Source: Odobenus rosmarus divergens (lineage: Eukaryota; Chordata; Mammalia; Carnivora; Odobenidae). From it: a stretch of 64,000 nucleotides of DNA. The position numbers and the translations under genes were made by a program. The stretch spans positions 1,279,690 through 1,343,689 of the forward strand of contig NW_004450402.1 of assembly GCF_000321225.1 (NCBI RefSeq), written 5' to 3'. Positions 54,474-64,000 of this stretch are shown piece after piece (positions within the stretch are counted from its first letter, which is position 1; the number at the start of each line of letters is the position of its first letter). The notes below the pieces were generated by a model. The model was not told the DNA's origin and searched no databases. It saw nothing but the letters and a program-made list of their open reading frames with translations.

Positions 54474-54680
54474 GGATGGCTCAGTCAGTTGAGCGGCTGC
54501 CTTCGGCTCAGGTCATGATCTCCAGGATCCTGGGATGGAGCCTCGCATCAGGATCCCTGCTCAGTGGGGAGCCTGCTTCTCCCTCTCCTCCCTCTTTCTC
54601 CAGGCTCGGCTCGTGCTCTCACTCTCTCTCTATCTCAAATAAATAAAATCTTAATAAATAAATAAATAAATACAAATAAT
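54474..54680 (+). mobile_element. 5'-truncated Can-SINE
   Basis: Starts GGATGGCTCAGTCAGTTGAG, lacking the usual GGGCGCCTGGGT, then follows the family to (AAATA)n. AAATGTTGAGAATCCAG (ending 54473) and AAATGTTGAGAACCCAG (54681) bracket it, so the missing head was never inserted. Confidence 0.93.
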
Positions 54681-54699
54681 AAATGTTGAGAACCCAGAA

Positions 54700-56335
54700 G
54701 AAAAATGCACTGGATATGAGAGAGATGTTTTCTCTTTCTGGCAAGATCCGACATCTCCTTCCCTCACTTTATTAGCTTCACAAAAGAACTGAAATCTGAG
54801 AAGCCATGTTTTTGAAAAAGATGAGAGTTCCTTTAGCAGCGAAGACTTCCTTAGTGCATTGATATTAAGTTCATGGTTGAATGTGTAATATAATTCCCCT
54901 TGATGTGTAACCACAAATTGGTTACCACACTTGATATCTTGAATGCGACATAAATAGTCTTAATCCTTCCAGCTGAAATAAAACTTAGATCTAAACAGCT
55001 AAAAATTCAGAACTGAAATTGAGAAGTAAATATGGACAGAGTCCAAGATCTTGCAGCTTGGCCTACTCCTTCTGGAAAGAGCATTATCATTTGTTATTCT
55101 GGCATTGTGTTAAACATGTTTTCATCTGCAGAAAGCCTGAATTCTTTGCTACAGACCAAATATTCGGATTTGATTCTCCTTGCTTCCTTACACAGACTTA
55201 AAAAGCCAATTGACTTATTATGAAGTAGTAGCCTGATTTTGGAGACAAGTTCTCAGAATGGCCAGAATACAGAATACTTTGCCCAATGCCAAAATTGAGG
55301 ATCAGAGTAGAGTAGCAATGATATAAGAACTGGAAGCATGAATAAATGTTAATCTGTATTTGTCCTCTTTTCTATCATTTAGTTTCTAATATGGAAGCCA
55401 TTTCCTGCTGGGGAAACAAAAAAATCTATCTCAGATCTTTCCGTCCTCCATGGAGCATCATGCAATCTTACAGTTGGATTATGACTTTTGAGCGATGTTC
55501 TTCCAACTCATGCCACAGCACAACGGTGCACACTGAACAGGATAGAGGAAGTGGAGATAGTCTTTCCCCCACCACCAGGGAATATGATGGACTGAGCTCC
55601 AGCCAGTTACCTCCAGAGTTAATTAGCTCATTGAACTGTGTGACACAAATATAGTTGTGTTCTGTGACATGATGTAGAAAAGGTTGAGATCCACTAACTT
55701 GGAGATCACATAGTCTAACTTACTCAAAAAGAAACACTTGCTACAATTCTGGCACAGGATTATTTGAGGTCTGTTTGTATGTTTTCCATGACATATTTTT
55801 CTTCGTGAAACAACAATTCTTTTTGAAAAATCTTCCAGAGATAGAAGTTAAAAACAATCTCCATCTATCTTCTGTGAATTGATGCAAATCTTGACATTTG
55901 GACACATAGTGAATACAACTTCACGTGATATAGTTTTGAATTTCAGGATGCAGATATTAGGTCTTTTGTTAGTTACTGCTTCTTCAGGATATACATTTTT
56001 AATCACCTCAAATGTTTCTAAAATGACAAGGCTCAAGAACCTTTCACAATTTAGCAATAATCTCATTTACATGAAAATGTTTCTTCTTAAAATGCAGGGT
56101 CTAATATCTGAATACCAGATGTAATTAGATCAAAGCTTATTAAAATGTGCCTATTATTTCCTCAATTTTATTTAGTCAAGAAGAGAAAGGGATGTTTTTC
56201 TTTTTTCTTTTTAGAAATTTCATAATTTTTGTTTGCATTGAATATGTGGTCAATGAAAAACCTCAGCATATTTTATGTGAACCACTGTTGAATCAAATCA
56301 TATCTTCTTCACTGTGTACTGACTCATTTTTTAAT
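54700..56335. other. 1.6-kb unassigned interval
   Basis: No transposon recognised. The longest frame (55346-55654, 102 codons) shows no domain, signal peptide or repeat and has no splice or promoter support. Confidence 0.5.
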
Positions 56336-56339
56336 TAAT

Positions 56340-56800
56340 GAGCTTTATTTTTATTGAAATTTTAGGTTCATAGAAAAAGTGAGCAGAAAGTACAGCGTTC
56401 CCATATACTCTCTCTCCAAACACATCAACAGCCTCTCACACAAGACATTTCATACCAGAGTGGTATATTTGTTAGTGATGAACCTACATCAACATCATTA
56501 TCACCCAAAGTCCATAGTTTGCATTAGGGTTCACTCTTGATGTTGTACAGTCTATAAGTTTTGACAGATGTATAATGATGTGTATCCACTATTACAGTAT
56601 TGTATGAAATCATTCCACTGGCCTAAAAATCCTCTGTGCTCTACCTATTCATCCCTCTGACATCCCTAACCTCTGGCAACCACTAATCTTTTTATTGTCT
56701 TCACAGTTTTGCCTTTTCCAGAATGTCATGTAGTTGGAATTATACGGTATGAGCCTTTGCAGATTGGCTTCTTTCACTTAGTAATCTGGATTTAAGGTTC
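56340..56800 (-). mobile_element. Old L1M 3' UTR, minus strand
   Basis: TTTTTATTGAAATTTTAGGT, CCAAAGTCCATAGTTTGCAT, GGTTCACTCTTGATGTTGTA and AACCTCTGGCAACCACTAAT match an L1M 3' UTR read backwards. Confidence 0.83.
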
Positions 56801-56814
56801 CTCCTTTTTTTTTT

Positions 56815-57165
56815 TTTCTCATGACCAAGTAGGTTTATTTCAGGGATACAAGACTGATTCAATATTCAAAAAATCAATGTAATCTACCATACTAACAGGG
56901 AAAAATAAAATTCACATGATCATAGTGATCAGTACATAAAAAGCATTTGACAAAATTCGATACTCTTTCACGATAAAAACTCCTAGAAAAATTAGAATAG
57001 AGGGAATCTTCCTCAACTTGATAAAGAGCATGTGCAAAAAAACCTGACACTAACATACTTCGTAGTAAAAGACTGACCTGTTTGCCCTGAGACTGGTAGA
57101 AGACAAAGACATCGTTTTTGCATTGTACTGGAGCTTCTAACCAGGAAAATTACCCAACCGAATTT
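56815..57165 (+). mobile_element. Old L1 ORF2 fragment, opposite orientation
   Basis: GACCAAGTAGGTTTATTTCA, AAAAGCATTTGACAAAATTC, GATAAAAACTCCTAGAAAAA and AACATACTTCGTAGTAAAAG are RT-region ORF2 text in sense. It abuts an antisense L1 3' UTR, as in a twin-primed L1. Confidence 0.8.
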
Positions 57166-57169
57166 CTTC

Positions 57170-57830
57170 CACCAGTTTTATTGAGGTATATTAACAAATA
57201 AAAGTATATCAGGAAGGGAAAAATGAAGGGGGGGGAATTGGAGGGGGAGACGAACCATGAGAGACTATGGACTCTGAGAAACAAACTGAGGGTTCTAGAG
57301 GGGAGGGGGGTAGCCTGATGATGGGTATTAAAGAGGGCACGTTCTGCGTGGAGCACTGGGTGTTATACGCAAACAATGAATCATGGAGCACTACATCAAA
57401 AACTAATGATGTAATGTATGGTGATTAACATACATAATAAAAATAAAATAAATAAATAAAAGTATATATATATTTAAGGGGTACAACATGATGATTTGAC
57501 ATTGACATGTATATACATTGTGAAATGATTATCACAATCAAGTTAGTAACACTTTCATCACCTCACAGTTACATCTGTGTGTGTGGTGTTGGTGGGTCGG
57601 GGAAGAACACTTAAGATCTAAATCTCTTAGCAAATTTCAAGTATACAATACAGTGCTACTAACTATAGTCACCATGTACATATTGGATCTTCAGAACTTA
57701 TTCACCTTATAACTGAAAGTTTATATACCCTTTGACCAATATGTTCCCATTTCCCTGCCCCCAGGCCCTGGTAATCACCATTCTCCTCTTCATTTCTAGG
57801 AGTTTGACTTCTCTTAAAACTCATTTTATT
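57170..57830 (-). mobile_element. Old L1M 3' UTR, minus strand, interrupted
   Basis: CACCAGTTTTATTGAGGTAT before and GGGGTACAACATGATGATTT, CTATAGTCACCATGTACATA and TTCCCATTTCCCTGCCCCCA after the insert match an L1M 3' UTR in reverse. The younger L1 tail at 57212-57455 splits it. Confidence 0.83.
57212..57455 (+). mobile_element. 5'-truncated young-type L1 3' end, plus strand
   Basis: GAGACGAACCATGAGAGACT, GGGTATTAAAGAGGGCACG, AACAATGAATCATGGAGCAC and ACATAATAAAAATAAAATAA. AAATAAAAGTATAT flanks it on both sides. A G run is present at 57228-57235. Confidence 0.93.
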
Positions 57831-57831
57831 A

Positions 57832-58050
57832 GGGGAGTCTGGGTGGCTCAGATAGTTAAGCGTCTGACTCTTGGTTTCAGCTCAGGTCATGATCTCAGGG
57901 TCTTGAGATTGAGCCCCAAATTGGGCTCCGTGCTCAGCATGGAGTCTGCTTGAGATTCTCTCCCTTTCCTTCCCTTTCTGCCCCTCCCCACCATCACATT
58001 TTCTCTCTCAAATAAATAAATAAATAAATAAATAAAATCTTTAAAAAAAC
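57832..58050 (+). mobile_element. Older-type Can-SINE, perfect 16-bp TSD
   Basis: GGGGAGTCTGGGTGGCTCAG, GACTCTTGGTTTCAGCTCAG, GGAGTCTGCTTGAGATTCTC and AAATAAATAAATAAATAAAT. AAAACTCATTTTATTA is identical at 57816-57831 and 58051-58066. Confidence 0.95.
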
Positions 58051-58069
58051 AAAACTCATTTTATTAAAT

Positions 58070-58695
58070 ATAAAGACAGTAATATCCTTTTCTTCTGTCA
58101 TATTTATATTTACTTCTCACCTGAAAATAAAATTTTTATCCTGTTCTGTAGTCAGTTAGTTTTAATTGTTGATAACCTTCTGAACATGACCTTTTTTAGA
58201 GTTCTTTAGTCAGGTAATTAAACTGCTAATTGCAAAGCATGTCATACCAGATAGGACAGTATCATATGGCACACCAGTAAGAACTTCTCCACAACTTGGC
58301 ATCTAACCACCTAAATATCACCAAAGTATTTATCTGTAATCTTTCCCCTTATTTTTTTCTTTATTGTGTTGTAAATAAAAACAAAGTCATACAAAGTCAT
58401 ACAGAGTTTATTAGTTAAGTAATGCCAGCTTACTGTAACAAACCAACCTAAAAACAGCTCAATTACATTAAACTTTTATTTCTTCCTCCTACAAAGACTA
58501 AAAAGTACTCCTGATTTACTAAAACTGTCCTTCAAGCAGTAATACAGGGATACAGACTCCTGTCTTAGGGCTCCACCGTCTTCAATATGTGGCTTCAAAG
58601 GTTGTCATGCTCCTCTGTATCAAGTTGGAGAAATATAAAAAAGCAAATGAAGAAGGCATATTAGACTGTTAAAAATCCTGACCTAAAATGTGAAT
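58070..58695. other. Unassigned interval
   Basis: No transposon or gene recognised. Short tandem ACAAAGTCAT twice at 58382-58401. Confidence 0.45.
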
Positions 58696-58699
58696 CATA

Positions 58700-58917
58700 C
58701 GGGGCACCTGAGTGGCTCAGTCGGTTTAGCGTCTGCCTTCAGCTCAGGTCATGATCCCAGAATCCTGGGATCGAGTCCCACATCGGGCTCCTTGCTCAGT
58801 GGGGAGCCTACTTCTCCCTCTGCCTGCCGCTCCACCTGCTTGTGCTTGCTCTCTCTCTCTGACAAATAAATAAATAAAATCTTTAAAAAAATAATAATAA
58901 AAATAAAAAATAAAAAG
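58700..58917 (+). mobile_element. Can-SINE, plus strand
   Basis: GGGGCACCTGAGTGGCTCAG, CCTTCAGCTCAGGTCATGAT, ATCGAGTCCCACATCGGGC, CT tract, AAATAAATAAATAAAATC and an A/AAT tail. GTGAATCATA flanks it (58690 and 58918). Confidence 0.94.
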
Positions 58918-58929
58918 TGAATCATAAAA

Positions 58930-59618
58930 TGGGTAAAAATAATTGTTAACTGGAAAACCACATCCCAGTGACAACTCCACATTATGGAAGAAGGGACACA
59001 ATTTTGAGGGAGGCTACTTTATTTCTTTAAAATAGTCCATCCCTTTGGCCATCTTTTTCTTCAAGTCAAGCACTCCCCAAGGGAAACCATCCAAAGTCCA
59101 TCCAGTAGCCATCCGCATCAATGTTCAGAACATCCTGATGAAATGCAACTTCTTCACCACGTCCAAATGCGGCTCCTCATGGTCCTATAAATTAACGAAC
59201 TAGCTTCTACTCACCACACATATATTTTTTCTCTCTTTCACTCAGAAAATAGAGGAGCAGGGACAGGAAAACTATAATAAAAACTCCCAACAGAGAAAAA
59301 GTCACGGCAACAATTAACTCCCGAGGGATAGACATTATTAATGCCTACATCTTACCTGATGGTAGAGGATGTTCCTAGATTAGACTATAATCCTGCTCTT
59401 TGGTAGGAACTCTTTTGCGCATTGCTGTCTATTGACACTGGCTCCAGGCTTAGAAGGTTTGTCCTTGTTCCTTACCTCTCTGAATAATGAGGTGTAAGCC
59501 TTCTTTGGGGTCTGTACAACTTGCAGAGCCTATTCCCTGCTGATGCAAGTTTGGGGGTCCAAAAATGGTTTTACAGTTACAGGTCTTTTCTAGGCCGGGT
59601 TCATGGAGGGGCTGGGAA
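58930..59618. other. Unassigned interval
   Basis: No recognised repeat. Short frames on both strands near 59450-59712 have no domains. Confidence 0.45.
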
Positions 59619-59637
59619 TAAAAATCCTTCGACATCT

Positions 59638-59783
59638 GGGGCACCTGGGTGGCTCAATTGGTTAGGCATCCAACTCTTGATCTCAGCTCAGGTCTTGAGC
59701 TCAGGGTCGTGAGTTCAAGCCCTGTATTGGGTCCAGCACTGTGCCTGCATTAGGTTTGGAGCCTACTTAAAAAATAAAAAATA
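59638..59783 (+). mobile_element. Old short Can-SINE without CT tract
   Basis: GGGGCACCTGGGTGGCTCAA, CAACTCTTGATCTCAGCTC, GGGTCGTGAGTTCAAGCCC and an A-rich tail. AAAATCCTTCGACATCT before and AAAAATCCCTCAACACC after are a diverged target duplication. Confidence 0.88.
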
Positions 59784-59799
59784 AAAAATCCCTCAACAC

Positions 59800-60080
59800 C
59801 TTAGTAGATTCCAATTTATCTATTCCCACTCAGTTCCATGTAATGGAAAACATGGCCAAATTTCTTTCCTAAGTATAATTTTCAAGCCAACCTGATTTCT
59901 TTAGTTCTTCACTCTCATGCTATTCTCTTGAACTCAATGTTGTCTACCTTGAAGCCATATGATACTTTATGCTTGACTGAGAAGAAAACACCCATAGTCT
60001 GATCTTTGTCCCACTATTGTTTACCTGGAAAAATCTTAATAACTGTTACTTAAACCCTTTTTCAGTTTTATTTCTTCCTG
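59800..60080. other. Unassigned interval
   Basis: AT-rich with no repeat or gene recognised. Confidence 0.4.
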
Positions 60081-60099
60081 TTCAAGAATGTAGGAACAG

Positions 60100-60311
60100 G
60101 GGCAAAGAACTAAAGAAATCAAGACCCACGGGGCACCTGGGTGGCTCAGTTGGTTACGCGTCTGCCTTCGGCTCAGGTCATGATCCCAGTATCCTGGAAT
60201 GGAGTCCTGTGTCGGGCTCCCTGCTCAGCGGGGAGTCTGCTTCTCCATCTCCCTCTGCAGCTACCCCTGCCTGTGCTCTCTGTCAAATAAATAAATAAAA
60301 TCTTGAAAAAA
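60100..60311 (+). mobile_element. Can-SINE with 30 nt of extra 5' sequence
   Basis: Target copies AAGAATGTAGGAACAG are at 60084-60099 and 60312-60327, but the SINE head GGGGCACCTGGGTGGCTCAG starts only at 60130. The 30 nt at 60100-60129 (start GGGCAAAGAAC) thus came in with the insertion. The body is typical, with AAATAAATAAATAAAATC and poly(A). Confidence 0.92.
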
Positions 60312-60329
60312 AAGAATGTAGGAACAGAC

Positions 60330-60715
60330 ATCTTTTACAACTTTGCAAGACCCAAAATTTCTGGAATCTTTCTATCCCCTTTTATTTCTGCTTTCAAACT
60401 GCCAAGTCCTCCTGTACATGTTTTGTTTTATAATACCTCGCCAAATGCAGTAAAAAGCAATCAACACAGACACAGGTGTCTACACTCTTAGAGCTATAGA
60501 TTTTGTAAGTAGTTGATCCACTTCCAAGTGATTACAGTTTTGCCAAATGTTTATCCCTTACATATAGATTTCCATCTTTCCAGCCTTCAGTGTGAATTTT
60601 CTTGCCATCTCATAACTATTAAGCCAATGCAACATATTTTAATTATTGTTAAAGAAGTACACTTTTTCAAGGTTCCGATTTTCATATTAATTAAAAACAA
60701 GCCAGTTGATATAAA
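60330..60715. other. Unassigned interval
   Basis: No repeat or gene recognised; frames of 62 and 75 codons have no domain. Confidence 0.4.
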
Positions 60716-60738
60716 AAATAAACCACAAATTTTTTTTT

Positions 60739-60972
60739 AATTTTTATTTTCCTGGCTATTAATCAGTTTGAGTATCTTTTTTTTTAAAGATTTTATTTAT
60801 TTATTTGAGAGAGAGAATGAGAGAGAGAGAGAGCATATGAGGGGGTTGGGTCAGAGGGAGAAGCAGACTCCCTGCTGAGCCAGGAGCCCGATGCGGGACT
60901 CGATCCCGGGACTCCAGGATCACGACCGGAGCTGAAGGCAGTCGCCTAACCAACTGAGCCACCCAGGCGCCC
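60739..60972 (-). mobile_element. Can-SINE with 38 nt of 3' transduced sequence
   Basis: The SINE spans 60777-60972 (reversed head GAGCCACCCAGGCGCCC). On the minus strand its A-rich tail is followed by 38 nt of unique sequence (60739-60776, contains CCTGGCTATTAATCAG) and a second poly(A) (60731-60738 as T). The target copies TAAACCACAAATTTT lie at 60719 and 60973. So the source transcript read past its tail. Confidence 0.9.
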
Positions 60973-60989
60973 TAAACCACAAATTTTAA

Positions 60990-61685
60990 ATGGCCCAAAC
61001 ACATTAGAAGTTTATTATTCACTCCTATAAAGCCCAAAATAAGTGTTCTTGAATCTATGGAAGACTCTCCTTCCCAAGGTAATTTAGAGAACTAGGCTGC
61101 TTCCACCTATGGCATCACCATCTTCCAAGGTCACCATATTGATCTGCAGTGTTAATAGAAGGGGAAGACCCAGCGGATAAACCGTATCTTAAAAACTCAT
61201 ATCCCCTCTACTCACATTTAATGGACATCATGGAGGCCATATAGCCAAAGGGCCATATCTGTTTGCAAAAAGGGTTTGGTTAGCCTTCTCTGCCTCATTC
61301 ATCAATAGGAAGTTCTAGAGGCAAGTAAATTCCAATTCCTGAATAAGTCTGAGAAAATATGCACAGAACATTCATTCTAAATTAGCATATACTCTAGTAC
61401 CCCAAAACTTCACTGTGAAATTTTCAGCAAATCAATACCACACCAAATAAAACAGGACAAATTGTTTGCATAGTAATTCAAAATTGATATCTGTATTATA
61501 ATAAACACACAATTAAGGAATAACAATAACAGGTGGTATTTGGTTACTGAAATTAGACTTAAAAAAATAGAAGAGGGAAAAACAGGAAAACAAACACACT
61601 GTTAGAACCTAGAGTATCATTAATACTAAACCAAAATGCATTAAGAGAGGAGGTATGTGAGGGGATGGTAGCTGATGCAACACTG
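60990..61685. other. Unassigned interval
   Basis: No gene or clear transposon; AT-rich on the right half. Confidence 0.4.
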
Positions 61686-61689
61686 AAAT

Positions 61690-62400
61690 ACTACCACACG
61701 CCCACCAGAATGGCTGAAATTTGATCGATCTATCCATCAATCAACCTGGAAATACTAACTATTAGGATGTGGAACATCTGAAACTCTCGTACTAGTAGTT
61801 AAGTGAAAATTGTGTGGCAGAATCTACCAAATCTGACCACATGCCTTCCTATTGCTTAACGAGTCCACTCCTAATTATGTACTCAACCGAAATGTGTACA
61901 GACATGTAACAGATGCATATGAGAAAGCTAATGGCAGCATTATCAGTAATAGCCAAAACTCAGAATCAGCCCATATGTCCATCAACAAGAGAACACCTTT
62001 TTTTAAAGTGTATTCTCAAATAATGAAGTGCTATAAAACAATGATTAAAGACATGCTACTACTATATGCTGTCAAATGGGTAAGTGGCGAAGCATAAAAT
62101 GGAGTGTAAAAAGCCAGACAAAAAAATACATGAAGCACTATTTGATTTCATAAAGTACACAAAGAGACAAATCTAATCTGCAGTATTAAAGTCAGAATAA
62201 CAGTTAGCTTTTGCCTAGGGTGGGGGTGTGCGGTAGGTAACAGGAGAAGCATGAGGGAGGTTTCTGAGTTGCTGGTAATGTTCAATATATTTATTTGGGT
62301 ACTTACACCGTGGTGTGTTCACTCAATAACAGTAAGTTTGCTATGCCCTTAAGATTTATGCACTTTTTTAAAGAGTTGACATTTGCATCACTACCTTTTC
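61690..62400 (+). mobile_element. Old L1M ORF2 end and 3' UTR, plus strand
   Basis: GGCTGAAATTTGATC, GATGTGGAACATCTGAAACT, GTTAATGGCAGCATTATCAG-type text, CATATGTCCATCAACAAGAG, AGAATAACAGTTAGCTTTTG, GCATGAGGGAGGTTTCTGAG and GTGGTGTGTTCACTCAATAA follow an L1M 3' end in order. Confidence 0.85.
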
Positions 62401-62404
62401 CTTT

Positions 62405-62775
62405 TATTATTTGTTTTCAGCTGTGGACACGATAATCTGAAAGGTTTAGTCTACTAACAAAACTACACTTATTAATTGTTGGCACTATTTTTCTTCTTAC
62501 ACTCTTTCAAATTTTGGCTAGTGATCTATACGTCTGAGTTCACAATATTATTTACAATATTACATAAGCCAGGACAGCAGCTGTGATACTTATCAGTAAT
62601 AAAATTAAGTCCACAGACACTTAGCACTTTTTAGTGCTACCAGTTACTCATGTCACCTGTCACTCGGGCACTTGTATACAAGCTTGATCACCCACAAAAT
62701 GTGTTCATTTCATTAGAGTGACCATCTGACTGGTAATTCTAGTCACAGCGTCTGATCCACTAACTTGTTCCAATA
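62405..62775. other. Unassigned interval
   Basis: No repeat or gene recognised. Confidence 0.4.
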
Positions 62776-62779
62776 ATCT

Positions 62780-62945
62780 CGGGGGATGGGTGGGCCCGGT
62801 GATGGGTATTAAGGAGGGTACGTATTGCATGGAGCACTGGGTGTTATACCCAAACAATGAATCATGGAACACTACATCAAAAACTAATGATGTATTGTAT
62901 GGTGACTAACATAACATAATAAAAAATTATAACAAAAAATAAAAA
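62780..62945 (+). mobile_element. 5'-truncated L1 3' end, plus strand
   Basis: GGTGATGGGTATTAAGGAGG, GGAGCACTGGGTGTTATACC, CAAACAATGAATCATGGAAC and CTAACATAACATAATAAAAA are the same L1 3' UTR as elsewhere here. More diverged than the copy at 57212. Confidence 0.92.
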
Positions 62946-62949
62946 GTTA

Positions 62950-63475
62950 AAATTAAAATAATAAGAATAGTAATCTCTGTGTTGTCACCAAGAGCCAGTC
63001 ATTACTTCTTAACTTCAAAATGTGTTTCTTTACCTTCGGCCCACAGTTTAATTCCAGGGAAGTGAACAATATCCAAAAGATTATTGAAATACTGAAAACA
63101 CCCTAGATTTCCACATCCATAGTCTTGGACCTTTAGAGATCTGGGAACAATTAGCACATTGTTTCTACTGTAGGCTTATATTAAGAAGGAAAGAGCCTGT
63201 TCCTTAATTATACTCAATAAATGGTTTGTTGTTTGTTGCATGACTTGAAAGGGCTGCTTAAAGAGATGTGCAACAGTAATATTTATATGTTTTATATTTC
63301 AATTGAGAATCTGATCTTCTGTCTGTTTGACTGCTTTTTTCAAAGTCCTCTCTTTTGCGTTTACTCTCTGCTGTCTTTACGAGCTTTGAAAGCGAATGAG
63401 ACATCTTTCTAGACTTAAACAGCTTTCATGCCAATGTATTAGTTTTAACTCAAGCTTTTTATTTTTCTTTTTTAG
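62950..63475. other. Unassigned interval
   Basis: AT-rich, no repeat or gene recognised. Confidence 0.4.
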
Positions 63476-63489
63476 GGGGTAGGTAGTGT

Positions 63490-63725
63490 TCAATTTACTC
63501 TCTTGGGCATTTTTCTAAGTGCTGGATATACAGCAACAACTGAGACATAACCTTGGCCCCCCCCAAAACTCACAGTATGTGGAGAAAAAATTTAAAAGTA
63601 AATGCAATTAACTCTGAGATATGCACCAAGTACAATGAACGCACTGAGAAAGTAAGAATCAATTCAACTTGGTGAATCAAGTAGACTTTAGAAAATAGGT
63701 ATCATCAGGGCCTTGAAGGATCTGT
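63490..63725 (-). mobile_element. L2 fragment, minus strand
   Basis: GGGCATTTTTCTAAGTGCTG, GATATACAGCAACAACTGAG and GGGCCTTGAAGGATCTG follow reversed L2. Confidence 0.7.
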
Positions 63726-63734
63726 AATAATGAC

Positions 63735-63890
63735 TTACATCTGTGTAGCACTCATTTGCAAGCACTTTCATACATATTTCATTTTTCCTTAAGGAAAAAA
63801 ATACCTCTGAATTTTATATTGTCATTATTATTATTATACCTAACCTAGGTGGTTTGACAAGGCCATTGAGAACATGAAATATTAGGATTA
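63735..63890 (-). mobile_element. MIR, minus strand
   Basis: CTTACATCTGTGTAGCACTC, GCAAGCACTTTCATACATAT and TTATATTGTCATTATTATTA with following TATTATACCTAACC fit reversed MIR. Confidence 0.65.
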
Positions 63891-64000
63891 TGTTCAAATC
63901 TCTTGAAGGGGCAGTAAGATTTAGAAGGAGAGAGTGCTTTGTAATCAGAGGAAACTGTCTTTGAAATACTGCTTTGACACTGCTATGTGAGAAAATTACG

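Noticed and set aside
55346..55654. 102-codon frame in a repeat-free interval
   Set aside because: No domain, signal peptide or low-complexity clue, and no splice or promoter evidence. Cross-species conservation of the frame would be needed to revive it.
1..64000. CRISPR array, operon, phage or other prokaryotic-type system
   Set aside because: Spaced identical repeats here are SINEs with target duplications, and no ribosome-binding-site-led gene runs exist. The DNA is mammalian.
1..64000. tRNA genes suggested by GGTTAAGCG and GGTTCGAA-like text in many places
   Set aside because: These are the tRNA-derived heads of Can-SINEs and MIRs; no complete cloverleaf outside a SINE was seen.

Overview
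The window is mammalian nuclear DNA from a carnivoran, most likely an arctoid (bear, seal or mustelid lineage). The main evidence is about 27 tRNA-derived Can-SINEs, many starting GGGCGCCTGGGTGGCTCAG and ending in a CT-rich tract, AATAAA repeats and poly(A). L1 3' ends of a carnivoran type also recur. The heads typical of young dog SINEs (SINEC_Cf) and cat SINEs are absent. The arctoid call rests on remembered subfamily sequences and was not searched.

I found no host protein-coding gene, no tRNA or rRNA gene, no CRISPR array and no prokaryotic feature. Open reading frames are short and fall in transposon remnants, simple sequence or unsupported frames. The window reads as intergenic or deep-intronic sequence.

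Layout. 1-5300: SINEs, a likely hAT remnant and AT-rich unassigned DNA. 5310-11597: a nearly full-length L1 on the minus strand, disabled by a SINE, an internal ORF2 deletion and changes at both ORF2 catalytic centres. 11600-14800: a twice-hit SINE target and a repeat-free, homeodomain-motif-rich block. 14800-19900: L2, a minus-strand solo LTR, a plus-strand LTR with a possible primer-binding site, MIRs. 20900-24700: old L1M and minus-strand SINEs. 24724-27109: a nearly identical 1.19-kb tandem duplication. 28200-36400: L1, L2 and MIR remnants with three local tandem duplications (72 bp, 145 bp and 21 bp). 36400-42000: long repeat-poor stretch with candidate regulatory sequence. 42800-46870: MIR, L2, two LTRs and a GC-rich unit present twice. 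47400-50100: SINEs and MIRs. 50900-53400: old L1M split by a Tigger-like transposon, with the junction duplicated downstream. 53400-64000: more SINEs, a probable twin-primed L1, an L1M tail, a SINE with 3' extra sequence, another with 5' extra sequence, and L2/MIR at the end.

No undescribed functional system is convincingly visible. The best leads are the young tandem duplication, insertion-mechanism footprints, and three candidate regulatory stretches (13430-13790, 37440-37690, 38050-38330). Family names of old repeats are by eye and would need RepeatMasker to confirm.
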